From assembly GCF_036226525.1 (NCBI RefSeq), contig NZ_CP108487.1, positions 4,278,001-4,342,000 on the forward strand: a DNA stretch of 64,000 nucleotides, written 5' to 3'. Below, one piece after another: positions 1 through 8,618 of the stretch (its first letter is position 1; each line of letters opens with the position of its first letter). Origin of the DNA: Kribbella sp. NBC_01245 (lineage in GTDB: Bacteria > Actinomycetota > Actinomycetes > Propionibacteriales > Kribbellaceae). The translations under genes and the position numbers were made by a program. Under the pieces are notes generated by a model. The model worked only from the letters and a program-made list of their open reading frames with translations. It was not told where the DNA came from and searched no databases.

Positions 1-1
1 G

Positions 2-523
2 TTCGCGCCATTCGTGAGCGATGTGCTCGGCGGCGACGGAGCCACGTACGGGTTCATCGCGTCCAGTCAGGCGATCGGCGGTATCGCGGGCGGGCTGGTC
101 GCGGCGGCCTTCGGCAACCGGCTCGGCGCCGCCCGGATGTGGGGCCTCGGCGCGTTGGCCTTCGGGCTGATCGACCTGACGCTGTTCTGCTACCCGCTCT
201 GGTCCGGCGCACTCTGGCCGGCGTTCGTCTGCATGATCGTGGTCGGCGTGCCCGGCGCGTTCATCATCGCGGGCAGCATGACCGTGTTCCAGCAGCTCAC
301 CGACGACGCCTCCCGCGGCCGGGTGTTCGGCGCCTTCTTCGCGGCCGAAGGTGGCGCCTGCCTGATCGGCATCATGGCGGCGGGCGTACTCGGCGAGAGC
401 GTCGGCATCATCCCGATCCTGGTCGCCCAGGGCCTCGCGTACGTCGTCGGCGGGCTGGTCGTGCTGGCTTTGCGGCGGGCGGTCAGCCCTCGGATTCCGG
501 TTCTGGATCCGGCAGCCGGCTGA
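2..523 (+). CDS. MFS transporter, C-terminal part (5' end outside window)
   Basis: The reading frame is open from the first bases of the window and ends at TGA 521-523, so the true start lies upstream. The visible ~173 residues hold about five hydrophobic segments separated by short basic loops such as GNRLGAAR, the layout of the C-terminal half of a major facilitator superfamily exporter of the inner membrane. The substrate cannot be told. The last 41 bases overlap the 3' end of the opposing CorC-like gene, so the two genes converge with no room for a separate terminator. Confidence 0.8.
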   Translation, partial: FAPFVSDVLGGDGATYGFIASSQAIGGIAGGLVAAAFGNRLGAARMWGLGALAFGLIDLTLFCYPLWSGALWPAFVCMIVVGVPGAFIIAGSMTVFQQLTDDASRGRVFGAFFAAEGGACLIGIMAAGVLGESVGIIPILVAQGLAYVVGGLVVLALRRAVSPRIPVLDPAAG

Positions 524-1784
524 CCCGGACCCGGGCGACACGACGACCGTCCATCTCGGTGACGGTGATCTTGTGCCCGTCGATCTCGACTTCCTCGCCC
601 GCCTCGGGCACCTTGCCGAGGCGCGCGGCGACGAATCCGGCGACCGTCTCGTACGGCCCGTCGGGTAGTTCGAGCCCGGTCTCCTCGGCGAAGTCGTCCA
701 GGTTGAGCAGGCCGTCGACCTCGACATCGCCACTGCGCAATCGGGTGGTCTCGACCGCGGCCTCGTCGTACTCGTCCTTGATGTCGCCGATCAGCTCCTC
801 GACCAGATCCTCGAGGGTGACGATGCCGGCGGTGCCGCCGTACTCGTCGAGCACGATGGCCAGGTGGGTGCTGCGACGGCGCAGTTCGGTCAATGTGGGC
901 AGGAGTTTGGCCGTGTCCGGCAGCAGCAGTACGTCGCGCGCGAGGTCGCCGACCCGGACCTGCCGCGTCGCGACCTCGGGATCGAACAGGTCCCGCACGT
1001 GCACGAAGCCGACGATGTCGTCGGCGGACCCGTTCATCACCGGATAGCGCGAGTGCGGGCGCTCGGCGGCGAACTTGACCGCCTTGTACGCCGGCATGTC
1101 CGCGTCGAGGAAGTCCACCTCGGTGCGCGGCACCATCAGCTCGCGCAGTTGGCGATCGCCGGACTGGAAGACGTCGTCGACGATCCGGCGCTCTTCCTCA
1201 CCGAGCGACTCGTGCGCCGAGACCAGGTCGCGCAGCTCCTCGTCGCTCATCACCTCGCGGTTCGCGTCCGGGTCGCCGCCGAGCCCGCGCACCACCAGGT
1301 CGGTGGACTTCGACAGTAGCCAGATCACCGGCCGGGCGACCGAGGCGATCCGGTCGACCAGCGGAGCCAGACCGAGCGCGAACGTCTCCGCCCGTTGCAG
1401 CGCGAGTCGTTTGGCCGCGAGCTCGCCGAGCACGATCGAGACGTACGAGATCGCGATGGTGATCAGCACCAGCGCGAGCGTGTCCGCGACGCCGACCGGG
1501 AGCTTCAGCTGTTGCAGCTTCGGCGACAGGCTGTCGGCCAGCGTCGCGCCACCGAAGGCGGCGGACAGGAAGCCCATCAGGGTCACGCCGATCTGCACGG
1601 CGGACAGGAAGCGGTTCGGATCGGCGGCCACCCGGGCAACCGTCGCGCCGCGCTTACCGCGTTGGGAGATCGACTTCAGCTGGCTCTCGCGCAGGGAGAC
1701 CAAGGCCATCTCGGCGGCGGCGAAGACCCCACCGATCGTGACGAACACGAAGATCAGAAGGACGTTCAGCAGGGTTTCGTTCAT
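483..1784 (-). CDS. Hemolysin family / CorC-HlyC transporter-associated protein (CNNM-CBS)
   Basis: The 433-residue protein follows the usual order of the CNNM/CorC family: an N-terminal membrane domain of three to four helices (first helix about residues 5-28, containing FAAAEMALVSLR), a pair of CBS domains (about 210-335, with MVPRTEVDFLDAD and the DEYGGTAGIVTLED motif), and a C-terminal CorC_HlyC domain (about 350-425). Members are linked to Mg2+/Co2+ homeostasis; the older name hemolysin is not functional evidence. ATG at 1782-1784. The 3' end overlaps the MFS gene on the other strand. Confidence 0.88.
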   Translation of the reverse strand: MNETLLNVLLIFVFVTIGGVFAAAEMALVSLRESQLKSISQRGKRGATVARVAADPNRFLSAVQIGVTLMGFLSAAFGGATLADSLSPKLQQLKLPVGVADTLALVLITIAISYVSIVLGELAAKRLALQRAETFALGLAPLVDRIASVARPVIWLLSKSTDLVVRGLGGDPDANREVMSDEELRDLVSAHESLGEEERRIVDDVFQSGDRQLRELMVPRTEVDFLDADMPAYKAVKFAAERPHSRYPVMNGSADDIVGFVHVRDLFDPEVATRQVRVGDLARDVLLLPDTAKLLPTLTELRRRSTHLAIVLDEYGGTAGIVTLEDLVEELIGDIKDEYDEAAVETTRLRSGDVEVDGLLNLDDFAEETGLELPDGPYETVAGFVAARLGKVPEAGEEVEIDGHKITVTEMDGRRVARVRVSRLPDPEPESEG

Positions 1785-1909
1785 GACTGGAAGTTCCTAG
1801 CGCCCTCTCCGGCATGCCAGTAGAAGGCGCTTACTTCGGTGTTCGTCGTCCATACCCCCAGCGTAGCGGCGCGCGGGTCGGCGGTCATACCAGCCCGAGT
1901 TCGGGCAAC

Positions 1910-2004
1910 TTTTGCATTCATCGGTCCCAAATCACCCGCTCCGGTCGCCGACCTGGGCGGCGCCGCTCAGCTGAGAGGGCGATTTGGGACCGATGAATGC
2001 AAAA
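1910..2004. repeat. Perfect 24-nt inverted repeat with TTCATCGGTCC core
   Basis: Positions 1910-1933 are the exact reverse complement of 1981-2004, with a 47-nt GC-rich spacer. The arms contain GCATTCATCGGTCCCAAAT. The element lies between the divergent CorC-like gene and galT. The same core (TTCATCGGTCC) forms the arms of hairpins at 30120-30182 and 63571-63763, so this is one member of a dispersed palindromic family and not a simple terminator. Confidence 0.85.
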
Positions 2005-2020
2005 CTGGGTAGAGCGTGCG

Positions 2021-2045
2021 TGTTTGATTTTGTTGGTTTATGATC
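2021..2045 (+). promoter_or_regulatory. Putative galTK promoter with DeoR-like T-rich repeats
   Basis: The stretch TGTTTGATTTTGTTGGTTT followed by TATGAT (2039-2044) stands out as AT-rich in GC-rich surroundings. TATGAT is a good -10 candidate about 50 nt before the galT start. TGTTTGAT / TGTTGGTTT resembles the imperfect direct repeats often bound by DeoR-family sugar regulators, and such a regulator is encoded 3.5 kb downstream at 5624-6439. The promoter and the operator assignment are inferences. Confidence 0.4.
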
Positions 2046-2096
2046 GGCCTACGGTGGGAGTCGTCCGACCTCCGCCCCGGCTCAGGAAGTCAGGCG

Positions 2097-3143
2097 ATGA
2101 TCACAACGCGTGGCGCCCGGCGGACGGACACCTCACTGTCCGACGGCAGGGACTTGTTCTACTTCGATACCCAGGACGCTCCGGCGCGGGTGCCGGTACC
2201 GGACGAGCGCGGTCTGCCCCGGCCGCATCCGCAGGTCGAACTGCGGACCGATCCGCTGACCGGTGACGTGATCACGTACGCCACGCATCGCAACACCCGC
2301 ACGTTCATGCCGCCGACGAACCAGTGCCCGCTGTGCCCGACCAAGCCGGGCAACCAGACGGAGATCCCCGAGCCGGACTACCAGGTCGCGGTGTTCGAGA
2401 ACCGCTTCCCGTCGTTCGCCGGTCCGGGTCGGTGCGAGGTCGTCTGTTTCACCAGCGACCACAACCGCTCGTTCACCGAGCTGCCGATGGGCCAGGCGCG
2501 CCTGGTGGTCGAGGCCTGGGCGGACCGGACGGCCGCATTGAGCGCGCGCGACGACGTGGAGTACGTCTTCTGCTTCGAGAATCGCGGCAAGGAGATCGGC
2601 GTCACCCTGAGCCATCCGCACGGCCAGATCTACGGCTATCCCTTTCTGCCGCCGCGAATCCGCACGCTGCTCGACCGGGCCCGCGAGCACCAGGCGGCCC
2701 ACGGCACCAACCTGTTCGCCGACGTACTCGCGGCCGAGCGCAAGGCCGGCACCCGGGTCATCGCCGAGAACGACACCTGGACCGCCTTCGTCCCCGCGGC
2801 CGCCCGCTGGCCGGTGGAGGTGCACCTCTATCCGCATCGCCAGGTGGCCGACATCGCCGAGCTGACGCCGACCGAGCGGGACGACTTCACCCAGCTGTAC
2901 CTGGACGTGCTGCAACGACTCGACGGCCTGTACGGCGATCCGCTGCCGTACATCGCGGGTTGGCATCCGGCGCCGGTTCGGATCGACCGGGAGCTCGGTT
3001 ACCTGCACCTGGAGGTGTTGTCGATCAAGCGGTCCGCCGACAAGATCAAGTACCTCGCCAGCAGTGAGTCGGCGATGGGCGCCTTCATTTCCGACACCTC
3101 GCCCGAGGACGTGGCCGAGGCTCTGCGAAAGGTCAACGCGTGA
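2097..3143 (+). CDS. galT: Galactose-1-phosphate uridylyltransferase
   Basis: Leloir pathway enzyme: transfers UMP from UDP-glucose to galactose-1-phosphate in the cytoplasm. The 348-residue protein carries the active-site HPH triad in LSHPHGQIYGYP (H173/H175), a CPLC cysteine pair (77/80) that usually binds zinc, and an N-terminal FENRFPSF motif. ATG 2097 is chosen because AGGAAG sits 7 nt upstream; an in-frame start at 2040 would add 19 residues without family similarity. The stop overlaps the galK GTG start (GTGA), so translation is probably coupled. Expression is likely controlled by the nearby DeoR-type repressor. Confidence 0.95.
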   Translation: MITTRGARRTDTSLSDGRDLFYFDTQDAPARVPVPDERGLPRPHPQVELRTDPLTGDVITYATHRNTRTFMPPTNQCPLCPTKPGNQTEIPEPDYQVAVFENRFPSFAGPGRCEVVCFTSDHNRSFTELPMGQARLVVEAWADRTAALSARDDVEYVFCFENRGKEIGVTLSHPHGQIYGYPFLPPRIRTLLDRAREHQAAHGTNLFADVLAAERKAGTRVIAENDTWTAFVPAAARWPVEVHLYPHRQVADIAELTPTERDDFTQLYLDVLQRLDGLYGDPLPYIAGWHPAPVRIDRELGYLHLEVLSIKRSADKIKYLASSESAMGAFISDTSPEDVAEALRKVNA

Positions 3144-4276
3144 TCGCCGAAAAGTTCGAGCAGGTCTTCGGCAGGCGTCCGGACGGCGTCTGGCGAGCAC
3201 CGGGCCGGGTGAACCTGATCGGTGAGCACACCGACTACAACGACGGCCTGGTGCTGCCGATCGCGCTGCCGCAGCAGATCGTCGTCGCCGGCGCGGCCCG
3301 TCCGGACGGGCGCCTCCGGTTCGCGTCGACCCAGGGTGGTGACGTGATCGAGGCGGACCTGGCCGCGCTCACGCCGGGCTCGGTGCCGGACTGGGCCGCG
3401 TACCCGGCCGGTGCCGCGTGGATCCTGCGCGAGTCCGGGTACGACGTGTCCGGTGCGGAGCTGCTGGTCGATTCGGATCTGCCGACGGGCGCGGGCCTCT
3501 CGTCGTCCGCGGCCCTGCTCTGCGCCTCGGCGATCGCCCTGCTGGGACTGCGCGGGATCGAAGTGGCGCCGGACGAGGTGGCCCGCCTGGTGCAGAAGGC
3601 GGAGAACAACTACGTCGGTGCGCCGGTCGGGTTGATGGACCAGATGGCGTCGATGTGCTGCACCAAGGGTCACGCGCTCTACTTCGACATCCAGGAGATG
3701 TCGCTCGCGCAGATCCCGTTCGACCCGGCGGCCGACGGTCTGCGTCTGCTGGTGGTCGACGTGAAGGCGCCGCATCGCCATGTCGACGGCGAGTACGCCG
3801 AACGCCGGCGTAGTTGCGAAACGGCTGCCGCCCAACTCGGCGTACCGGTTCTGCGGGCCATCTCGGTCGACGGTCTGGACGACGCGTTGGCCCGGCTCGA
3901 CGACGAGGTCGTACGTCGTCGCGTCCGCCATGTCGTGACGGAGGTCGCGCGCGTCGAGCAGGCGGTCGAGCTGATGCGGGCCGGCCGGCTGCGGGACGTC
4001 GGACCTCTGTTCACCGCGTCACACGTATCGATGCGGGACGACTTCGAGATCACCGTGCCGGAGCTCGACGTCGCGGTGGACACGGCCCTCGCGGCCGGAG
4101 CCCTCGGCGCGCGGATGACCGGTGGCGGTTTCGGCGGCTGCATCATCGCGCTGGTCGAGGCGTCCGCGACCGAGTCGGTGCTCGCGGCGATCGAGAAGGC
4201 GTTCGCCGACCACGGCTTCACCCCGCCCTCCCCCATTTCCGCCGACCCCAGCGCCGGCGCTTCCCGCATCTCCTAG
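3140..4276 (+). CDS. galK: Galactokinase
   Basis: GHMP-family kinase that phosphorylates galactose at C1 with ATP, feeding galT. The galactokinase signature GRVNLIGEHTDYNDG lies near residue 20, the ATP-binding glycine/serine loop PTGAGLSSSAAL near 115, and the C-terminal GHMP motif ARMTGGGFGGC near 325. Length (378 aa) is normal. The start is a GTG overlapping the galT stop by the GTGA arrangement. The gene ends just before a set of GTCGAC palindromes that may end transcription. Confidence 0.95.
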   Translation: MIAEKFEQVFGRRPDGVWRAPGRVNLIGEHTDYNDGLVLPIALPQQIVVAGAARPDGRLRFASTQGGDVIEADLAALTPGSVPDWAAYPAGAAWILRESGYDVSGAELLVDSDLPTGAGLSSSAALLCASAIALLGLRGIEVAPDEVARLVQKAENNYVGAPVGLMDQMASMCCTKGHALYFDIQEMSLAQIPFDPAADGLRLLVVDVKAPHRHVDGEYAERRRSCETAAAQLGVPVLRAISVDGLDDALARLDDEVVRRRVRHVVTEVARVEQAVELMRAGRLRDVGPLFTASHVSMRDDFEITVPELDVAVDTALAAGALGARMTGGGFGGCIIALVEASATESVLAAIEKAFADHGFTPPSPISADPSAGASRIS

Positions 4277-4283
4277 CCCTCCT

Positions 4284-4374
4284 ATTCCGAGGGTCGACCC
4301 TCGGAATGGGGGGTGGACTCGCCAAATTTGGAGGGGTCGACCCCCTATTCCGAGGGTCGACCCTCGGAATAGGG
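4284..4374. repeat. Triple GTCGAC-centred palindromes between convergent galK and MFS genes
   Basis: Two copies of a 24-nt perfect palindrome (4284-4307 and 4347-4370) have arms ATTCCGAGGGTC mirrored about GTCGAC. The second copy extends to a 32-nt perfect palindrome at 4343-4374. Between them lies a shorter one, GGGGTCGACCCC (4334-4345). The copies are 63 bp apart. The position between convergent stop codons suits a bidirectional terminator, but there is no U-tract and the zero-loop symmetry is unusual. Confidence 0.75.
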
Positions 4375-4377
4375 CGG

Positions 4378-5616
4378 CTAGACGGGGACTCGGAGGGTGG
4401 CCTTTAGCTGGGCGCGGACGGTTGGGGCGAACGCCAGGGTGGCTGCTAGTTGGCAGAGGCCCATGACGAGGTACGGCGTGGTCAGGTTGGTCCGGTGCGC
4501 CAGGAAGCCGGCACCAACCGCCCCAAGTGGTGCTGCGCAGAAGGCCACCATTCGGTAGACGGAGGTGACTCTGCCGAGTAGGGCGCTCGGGACGATGCGT
4601 TGGCGGAGGGTGATCGTCACTACGTTCCACCAGGCACTACCGAAGCCGAGGATCACTACTGCCACGACTACCGGCACTAGTGATCCCCAGAGGCCCATGA
4701 CGATCACCGCGAAGCTTGAGATGAGCATCGCGGTAAAGACGTTCGTGAAGGTCGAGAAGGCCTTGGACAACCTAGGCGTGATCACGGCACCAGCGACGCC
4801 GCCAACGGCGTACACGGCGACTAGCCAACCGAACGCCGCCTCGGGCAGTCCGAGCACTTCCAGCACGTAGAGCACGAGGATGGCGACCATGCCCGTGCCT
4901 ACGGCGTTGACGACTACCAGCAACAGGCAGAGCGACCTGAGCAGCTTGTGCCGCCAGAGGTACTTCATACCTTCTACGAGTTCTCTACCTAGGTGACGGT
5001 GTTCCGAGACCTCTGGAGGCGGTACGGCCTTACGGATCTTCCAGATCAAAGCGGCCGCCACGGCGAACGAGATCGCGTCGAACAGGATCGGCAGACCGTG
5101 GTCGACCACGAACAGGAATGCGCCGAACGGAGGTCCAAGCAAGTTCGAGAGCATCAAGAGCGAGACCTGGTGATAGCCGTTGGCCCGTTCGAGATTGGCC
5201 GGGGCGACCAGGTCCGGGACTACGGCCGAGGACGCGTTGTCGAAGAACGGCGCGAACAGACCGAGCACGAATCCGGCCAGCAGCAACAGCGGGACCGTTT
5301 GCAGATCGGCCAGGACCAGCGCCGCGAAGGCTCCGGCGATCACGGCCCGGAAGGCGTCCACGATCCACATCGTGCTGGTCCGCCGCCAGCGATCGACCAT
5401 CACACCGGAGACCAGGCCGAGCAGCAACCAGCCCAGGGTCGAGACGGCCTCGGTCAGCGAGACCACCCGCGGGTCCCGGGTCATCGAGGCGGCCAGCAGC
5501 GGTAACGCCCCGAAGGTGATGCCGGTGCCGAGGAACGACACCGCGCCCGCGGTCCAAGCCGTCCAGTACGTGCGGCCCAGGCCCTGCCGCACGTCCTGCT
5601 TCACCCCGGGATTCAC
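4378..5616 (-). CDS. MFS transporter (DHA-type exporter)
   Basis: The 412-residue membrane protein has about 12 hydrophobic helices and the loop motifs of the major facilitator superfamily, for example GLVSGVMVDRWRR between helices 2 and 3. It resembles small-molecule exporters of actinobacteria. GTG start at 5614-5616, 7 nt after the stop of the DeoR regulator on the same strand, so the two genes are probably co-transcribed. By context it could move a sugar or a sugar-related toxic compound, but no substrate can be read from the sequence. Confidence 0.85.
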   Translation of the reverse strand: MNPGVKQDVRQGLGRTYWTAWTAGAVSFLGTGITFGALPLLAASMTRDPRVVSLTEAVSTLGWLLLGLVSGVMVDRWRRTSTMWIVDAFRAVIAGAFAALVLADLQTVPLLLLAGFVLGLFAPFFDNASSAVVPDLVAPANLERANGYHQVSLLMLSNLLGPPFGAFLFVVDHGLPILFDAISFAVAAALIWKIRKAVPPPEVSEHRHLGRELVEGMKYLWRHKLLRSLCLLLVVVNAVGTGMVAILVLYVLEVLGLPEAAFGWLVAVYAVGGVAGAVITPRLSKAFSTFTNVFTAMLISSFAVIVMGLWGSLVPVVVAVVILGFGSAWWNVVTITLRQRIVPSALLGRVTSVYRMVAFCAAPLGAVGAGFLAHRTNLTTPYLVMGLCQLAATLAFAPTVRAQLKATLRVPV

Positions 5617-5623
5617 CCGGGGC

Positions 5624-6439
5624 TCATGAAGCGATGACCAGCTCGCAGCCCGTGTCGCGCATTGCCTTGCGGGCCGCGGGCGGCAGACCTGGGTCGGTGA
5701 CGATGACGTTCACGTCGTTCCAGCCGGCGAACGTACTGAGGCCGATCGTGCCCCACTTGGTGTGGTCCGCGACGAGCACCACCTGACGGCTGGCGGCGAT
5801 GAAGGCGCGATTGGTCTCAGCCTCCATCAGGTTCGGCGTACTCAGACCGTGCTCGGCGTCGAGCCCGTGCGCGCCGAGGAACAGCAGATCGAGGTGCAAC
5901 GACTGCAGCGCGGCCGTCGCGATCGGGCCGACCAGCGCGTCCGAAGGCGTGCGGATACCGCCGATCAGCACGACCGTACGGTCGGACCGGCTGTTGCTGT
6001 GGAAGACGTCGGCGATGCGGGCCGAGTTCGTCACGACCGTGAGGTTTTCCACCCGGAGCAGGTGCCGCGCGAGCGCGTAGGTCGTCGTACCGGCGCCGAT
6101 GCCAACCGCGCTGTCGGGCTGCACCCGGCTCGCGGCGGCCGCAGCAATCGCTTGTTTCGCGGTCGACTCCTGCGTGAGTTTCGCGTCGAACCCGGGCTCA
6201 TGCGCACTGCGCAGACCCACCGAGGTCGCGCCGCCGTGCACCTTGTGCAGCAGCCCGCTGGAGTCGAGCGCGTCGAGGTCACGCCGGATGGTCATGTCCG
6301 ACACACCGAACCGCTCGACCAGCTCCGCCACCGTGATCGCCCCACGGCTGTTGACCTCGGCAACGATCGTCGCCTGCCGTTGGGCGGCCAGCTGGCCACC
6401 CCGCCCGCGGGCCGGCTCGACACTCTCAGACGCGTTCAC
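5624..6439 (-). CDS. DeoR/GlpR-family transcriptional regulator
   Basis: The 271-residue protein has an N-terminal helix-turn-helix (about residues 22-60, VAELVERFGVSDMTIRRDL, the DeoR signature) and a C-terminal sugar-phosphate sensor domain of the ISOCOT fold with GIGAGTTTYALA, FLGAHGLDAEHGLS and LVADHTKWG. Such regulators respond to phosphorylated sugars, fitting control of galT-galK. GTG 6439 is preferred; a GTG three codons upstream (6448) is possible. No Shine-Dalgarno is seen, and TAGTGT lies 7 nt before the start, so the mRNA may be leaderless. The frame stays open far upstream over the divergent GNAT gene, but that extension is antisense sequence. Confidence 0.9.
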   Translation of the reverse strand: MNASESVEPARGRGGQLAAQRQATIVAEVNSRGAITVAELVERFGVSDMTIRRDLDALDSSGLLHKVHGGATSVGLRSAHEPGFDAKLTQESTAKQAIAAAAASRVQPDSAVGIGAGTTTYALARHLLRVENLTVVTNSARIADVFHSNSRSDRTVVLIGGIRTPSDALVGPIATAALQSLHLDLLFLGAHGLDAEHGLSTPNLMEAETNRAFIAASRQVVLVADHTKWGTIGLSTFAGWNDVNVIVTDPGLPPAARKAMRDTGCELVIAS

Positions 6440-6520
6440 GTCACACACACTAGTGGCCGGTCGGGTTTGCCGGTGGAAAAGTGGGAGGCGCGTCACCCGG
6501 TCCATGAGGACACTAGGCAC

Positions 6521-7648
6521 ATGAGGTTTCCCGAGGACGTGCCAGTACTGACCGATGGCGTGGTGACGTTGCGCGCGCATACCCCGGCGGATGTCGAGCC
6601 GGCGTACGAGATGTGCCAGGACGCCGACATGCAGCACTGGACCACCATCCCGGTGCCGTATGAGCGCGAGCACGCCGTCGCCTTCGTGACCGAGTTCGTA
6701 GCGGCCGGCTGGCGCGATGGCGGGTCCTGGACCTGGGCGATCGACTACGACGGCCGGTTCGCCGGGTCGATCGATCTGCGCGGCGGTGACGGCAACGGCG
6801 GGGAGATCGGGTTCGGCCTCGCTCCGTGGGCGCGGGGCAATCGCGTGATGACCCGGGCGATCCAGCTGACGCTCACGTACGCCTTCAACACGCTGGGCTG
6901 GGACCGGGTCGGCTGGCGGGCGTTCGGGGGAAACTGGGCTTCGCGCAAGGCGGTATGGAACTGCGGGTTCCGGCGGTTCCAGATCGTCACGGGTGGCGTG
7001 GTGGTTCGCGGCGTACGACGGGACGAGTGGCTGGCCTCGATCACGCGAGATGAGGATCGCGAACCGCAGGGCAACTGGTGGACGATCCCGGTGATCGAGG
7101 GCGACGGCTTCCGGCTGCGGCCGCTCGAGGATCGGGATATCGAGCGCACCACCGAGGCCTGTGCCGACGAGCGGACCCAGCACTGGCTGTCCGCCATGCC
7201 CTCGCCCTATACGGCCGAGCACGCGAAGGGCTTCATCGAAACCCGCCGGGAGTTCGCGGCCACCGGCAGCGGCGTTTCCTGGGCGATCGCGGATGCCGGC
7301 GACGACCGGTTGCTCGGCAACGTGAGCGTTTTCGACATGACCCACCGCGTCGACCACACTCTCGGCGAGATCGGCTATTGGGCGCATCCCGATGCCCGCG
7401 GCCGGGGCGTGATGACGGCGGCCGTCGCACTCGTGATCCGGCAGGCCTTCACGCCCATCGACAAGGGCGGCCTCGGTCGTCGGCGGCTCGTCCTGCTCGC
7501 CAACGAACCGAACTCCGCCTCCCGGCACATCGCCGAGGCCAACGGCTTCACCCAGGTCGGCGTCCAGCGCGCGACCGCTCCCCTGCGCGACGGCTCGTAC
7601 GACAATCTGGTCATGTACGACCTGCTGGCAACCGAGGTGGCGCTGTGA
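6521..7648 (+). CDS. Tandem-domain GNAT N-acetyltransferase (RimJ/RimL type)
   Basis: 375 residues made of two consecutive GNAT folds of the RimJ/RimL-like class. Domain 1 (about 1-170) has a weak acetyl-CoA loop (APWARGNRVM). Domain 2 (about 185-370) has a canonical one, HPDARGRGVM, followed by ANEPNSASRHIAEANGF. RimL-like enzymes acetylate N-terminal or small-molecule amines; the substrate here is unknown. ATG 6521 is where family similarity begins. The stop overlaps the GTG of the next GNAT gene (GTGA). It is the first of three GNAT genes in one operon and is a paralogue of the second. Confidence 0.88.
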   Translation: MRFPEDVPVLTDGVVTLRAHTPADVEPAYEMCQDADMQHWTTIPVPYEREHAVAFVTEFVAAGWRDGGSWTWAIDYDGRFAGSIDLRGGDGNGGEIGFGLAPWARGNRVMTRAIQLTLTYAFNTLGWDRVGWRAFGGNWASRKAVWNCGFRRFQIVTGGVVVRGVRRDEWLASITRDEDREPQGNWWTIPVIEGDGFRLRPLEDRDIERTTEACADERTQHWLSAMPSPYTAEHAKGFIETRREFAATGSGVSWAIADAGDDRLLGNVSVFDMTHRVDHTLGEIGYWAHPDARGRGVMTAAVALVIRQAFTPIDKGGLGRRRLVLLANEPNSASRHIAEANGFTQVGVQRATAPLRDGSYDNLVMYDLLATEVAL

Positions 7649-8610
7649 TCCTGACCTCTGAGACCGTCCGGCTCTTGCCTTCGACGGGCGACTTGAGCTG
7701 GGTGGTCGAGCGCGACGGCGAGAAGACCGGCACGATCGGCCTCACCTCCCCCGCGGGTCCGGGTGGCGACATCACCTTCAGCCCGGGCGTGACGGCCGAG
7801 GCGGTGCGGCTGGTGGCTTCCTTCGCGTTCGAGCAGCTCGGCTGGGAGATCGTGCTGTGGCGTTCGCCCGCCAACGACTGGGATGGTCTTCGCGCTCTCT
7901 GGGAGGCCGGGTTCGGCCGGTTCGCGTACGTCGACGGGGGTACGGCGTACCAGGGCGTGCGTTGTGAGCAGTGGATCGCCTCGCTCCGGGCCGGAGACTC
8001 GCGCGAGCCGCGTACGCCGTGGTGGGACATCCCGGTGATCGATGGCGAGCGCCTCCGGCTTCGGCCGCACCGGCCTTCGGACGCGCAGCGCATCGTCGAA
8101 GCGGCGTCGGACGAGCGTACGCAGTACTGGGCGCCGCATTTCGCCTCGCCGTACACCTTGGCCGACGCCGAGTACTACCTGGAGTCGCGGCTCTGGATGA
8201 GCGCGACCGGTACGGCCGTCAGCTGGGCCGTGGTCGACCCCGAGACCGACGTACTGCTGGCCAACCTCAGCGTCCTGCACATCGATGGCGACGACTCCGG
8301 CGAGATCGGCTTCTGGGCCCATCCGGAGGCGCGCGGGCGCGGCCTGATGACCGAGGCGGTCGCGCTGGGCATCCGGCACGCCTTCACCCCGGTCGAGGCG
8401 GGCGGGCTCGGGCGCTACCGGCTCGTGCTCGCCACCGCCGCGGGGAACACCGCCTCGCAGCACGTTGCCCTGGCCAACGGATTCGTGGCCGCGGGCATCG
8501 AACGGGAGGCCGAGGTGCTGCGCGACGGGAGCCGCCAGGACATGCTCTGGTTCGACCTGCTGCGAAGCGAATCGCCTTTCCCCTCGCCCGAAACCGATCC
8601 GGCTGCTTGA
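7645..8610 (+). CDS. GNAT N-acetyltransferase with degenerate N-terminal GNAT half
   Basis: 321 residues, clearly paralogous to the preceding gene: both share the inter-domain segment WWxIPVI and the C-terminal motifs WAHPEARGRGLM, AFTPVEAGGLGR and LRDGSxxxxLxxDLL. The N-terminal half is shortened: after a start resembling VTLR it jumps to the second half of a GNAT fold and lacks an acetyl-CoA loop, so only the C-terminal half is likely catalytic. GTG 7645 overlaps the previous stop. This looks like gene duplication followed by decay of one domain. Confidence 0.85.
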   Translation: MILTSETVRLLPSTGDLSWVVERDGEKTGTIGLTSPAGPGGDITFSPGVTAEAVRLVASFAFEQLGWEIVLWRSPANDWDGLRALWEAGFGRFAYVDGGTAYQGVRCEQWIASLRAGDSREPRTPWWDIPVIDGERLRLRPHRPSDAQRIVEAASDERTQYWAPHFASPYTLADAEYYLESRLWMSATGTAVSWAVVDPETDVLLANLSVLHIDGDDSGEIGFWAHPEARGRGLMTEAVALGIRHAFTPVEAGGLGRYRLVLATAAGNTASQHVALANGFVAAGIEREAEVLRDGSRQDMLWFDLLRSESPFPSPETDPAA

Positions 8611-8618
8611 ATTCAGCA

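Noticed and set aside
139..1047. Long plus-strand open frame over the CorC-like gene
   Set aside because: It is an antisense shadow of the CorC gene and MFS end; composition is Arg/Ser-rich and has no domain.
2133..3200. 355-codon minus-strand frame over galT
   Set aside because: Antisense shadow of galT caused by high GC content.
5624..7528. N-terminal extension of the DeoR gene to 7528
   Set aside because: Family similarity starts at 6439; the upstream part is antisense to the divergent GNAT gene.
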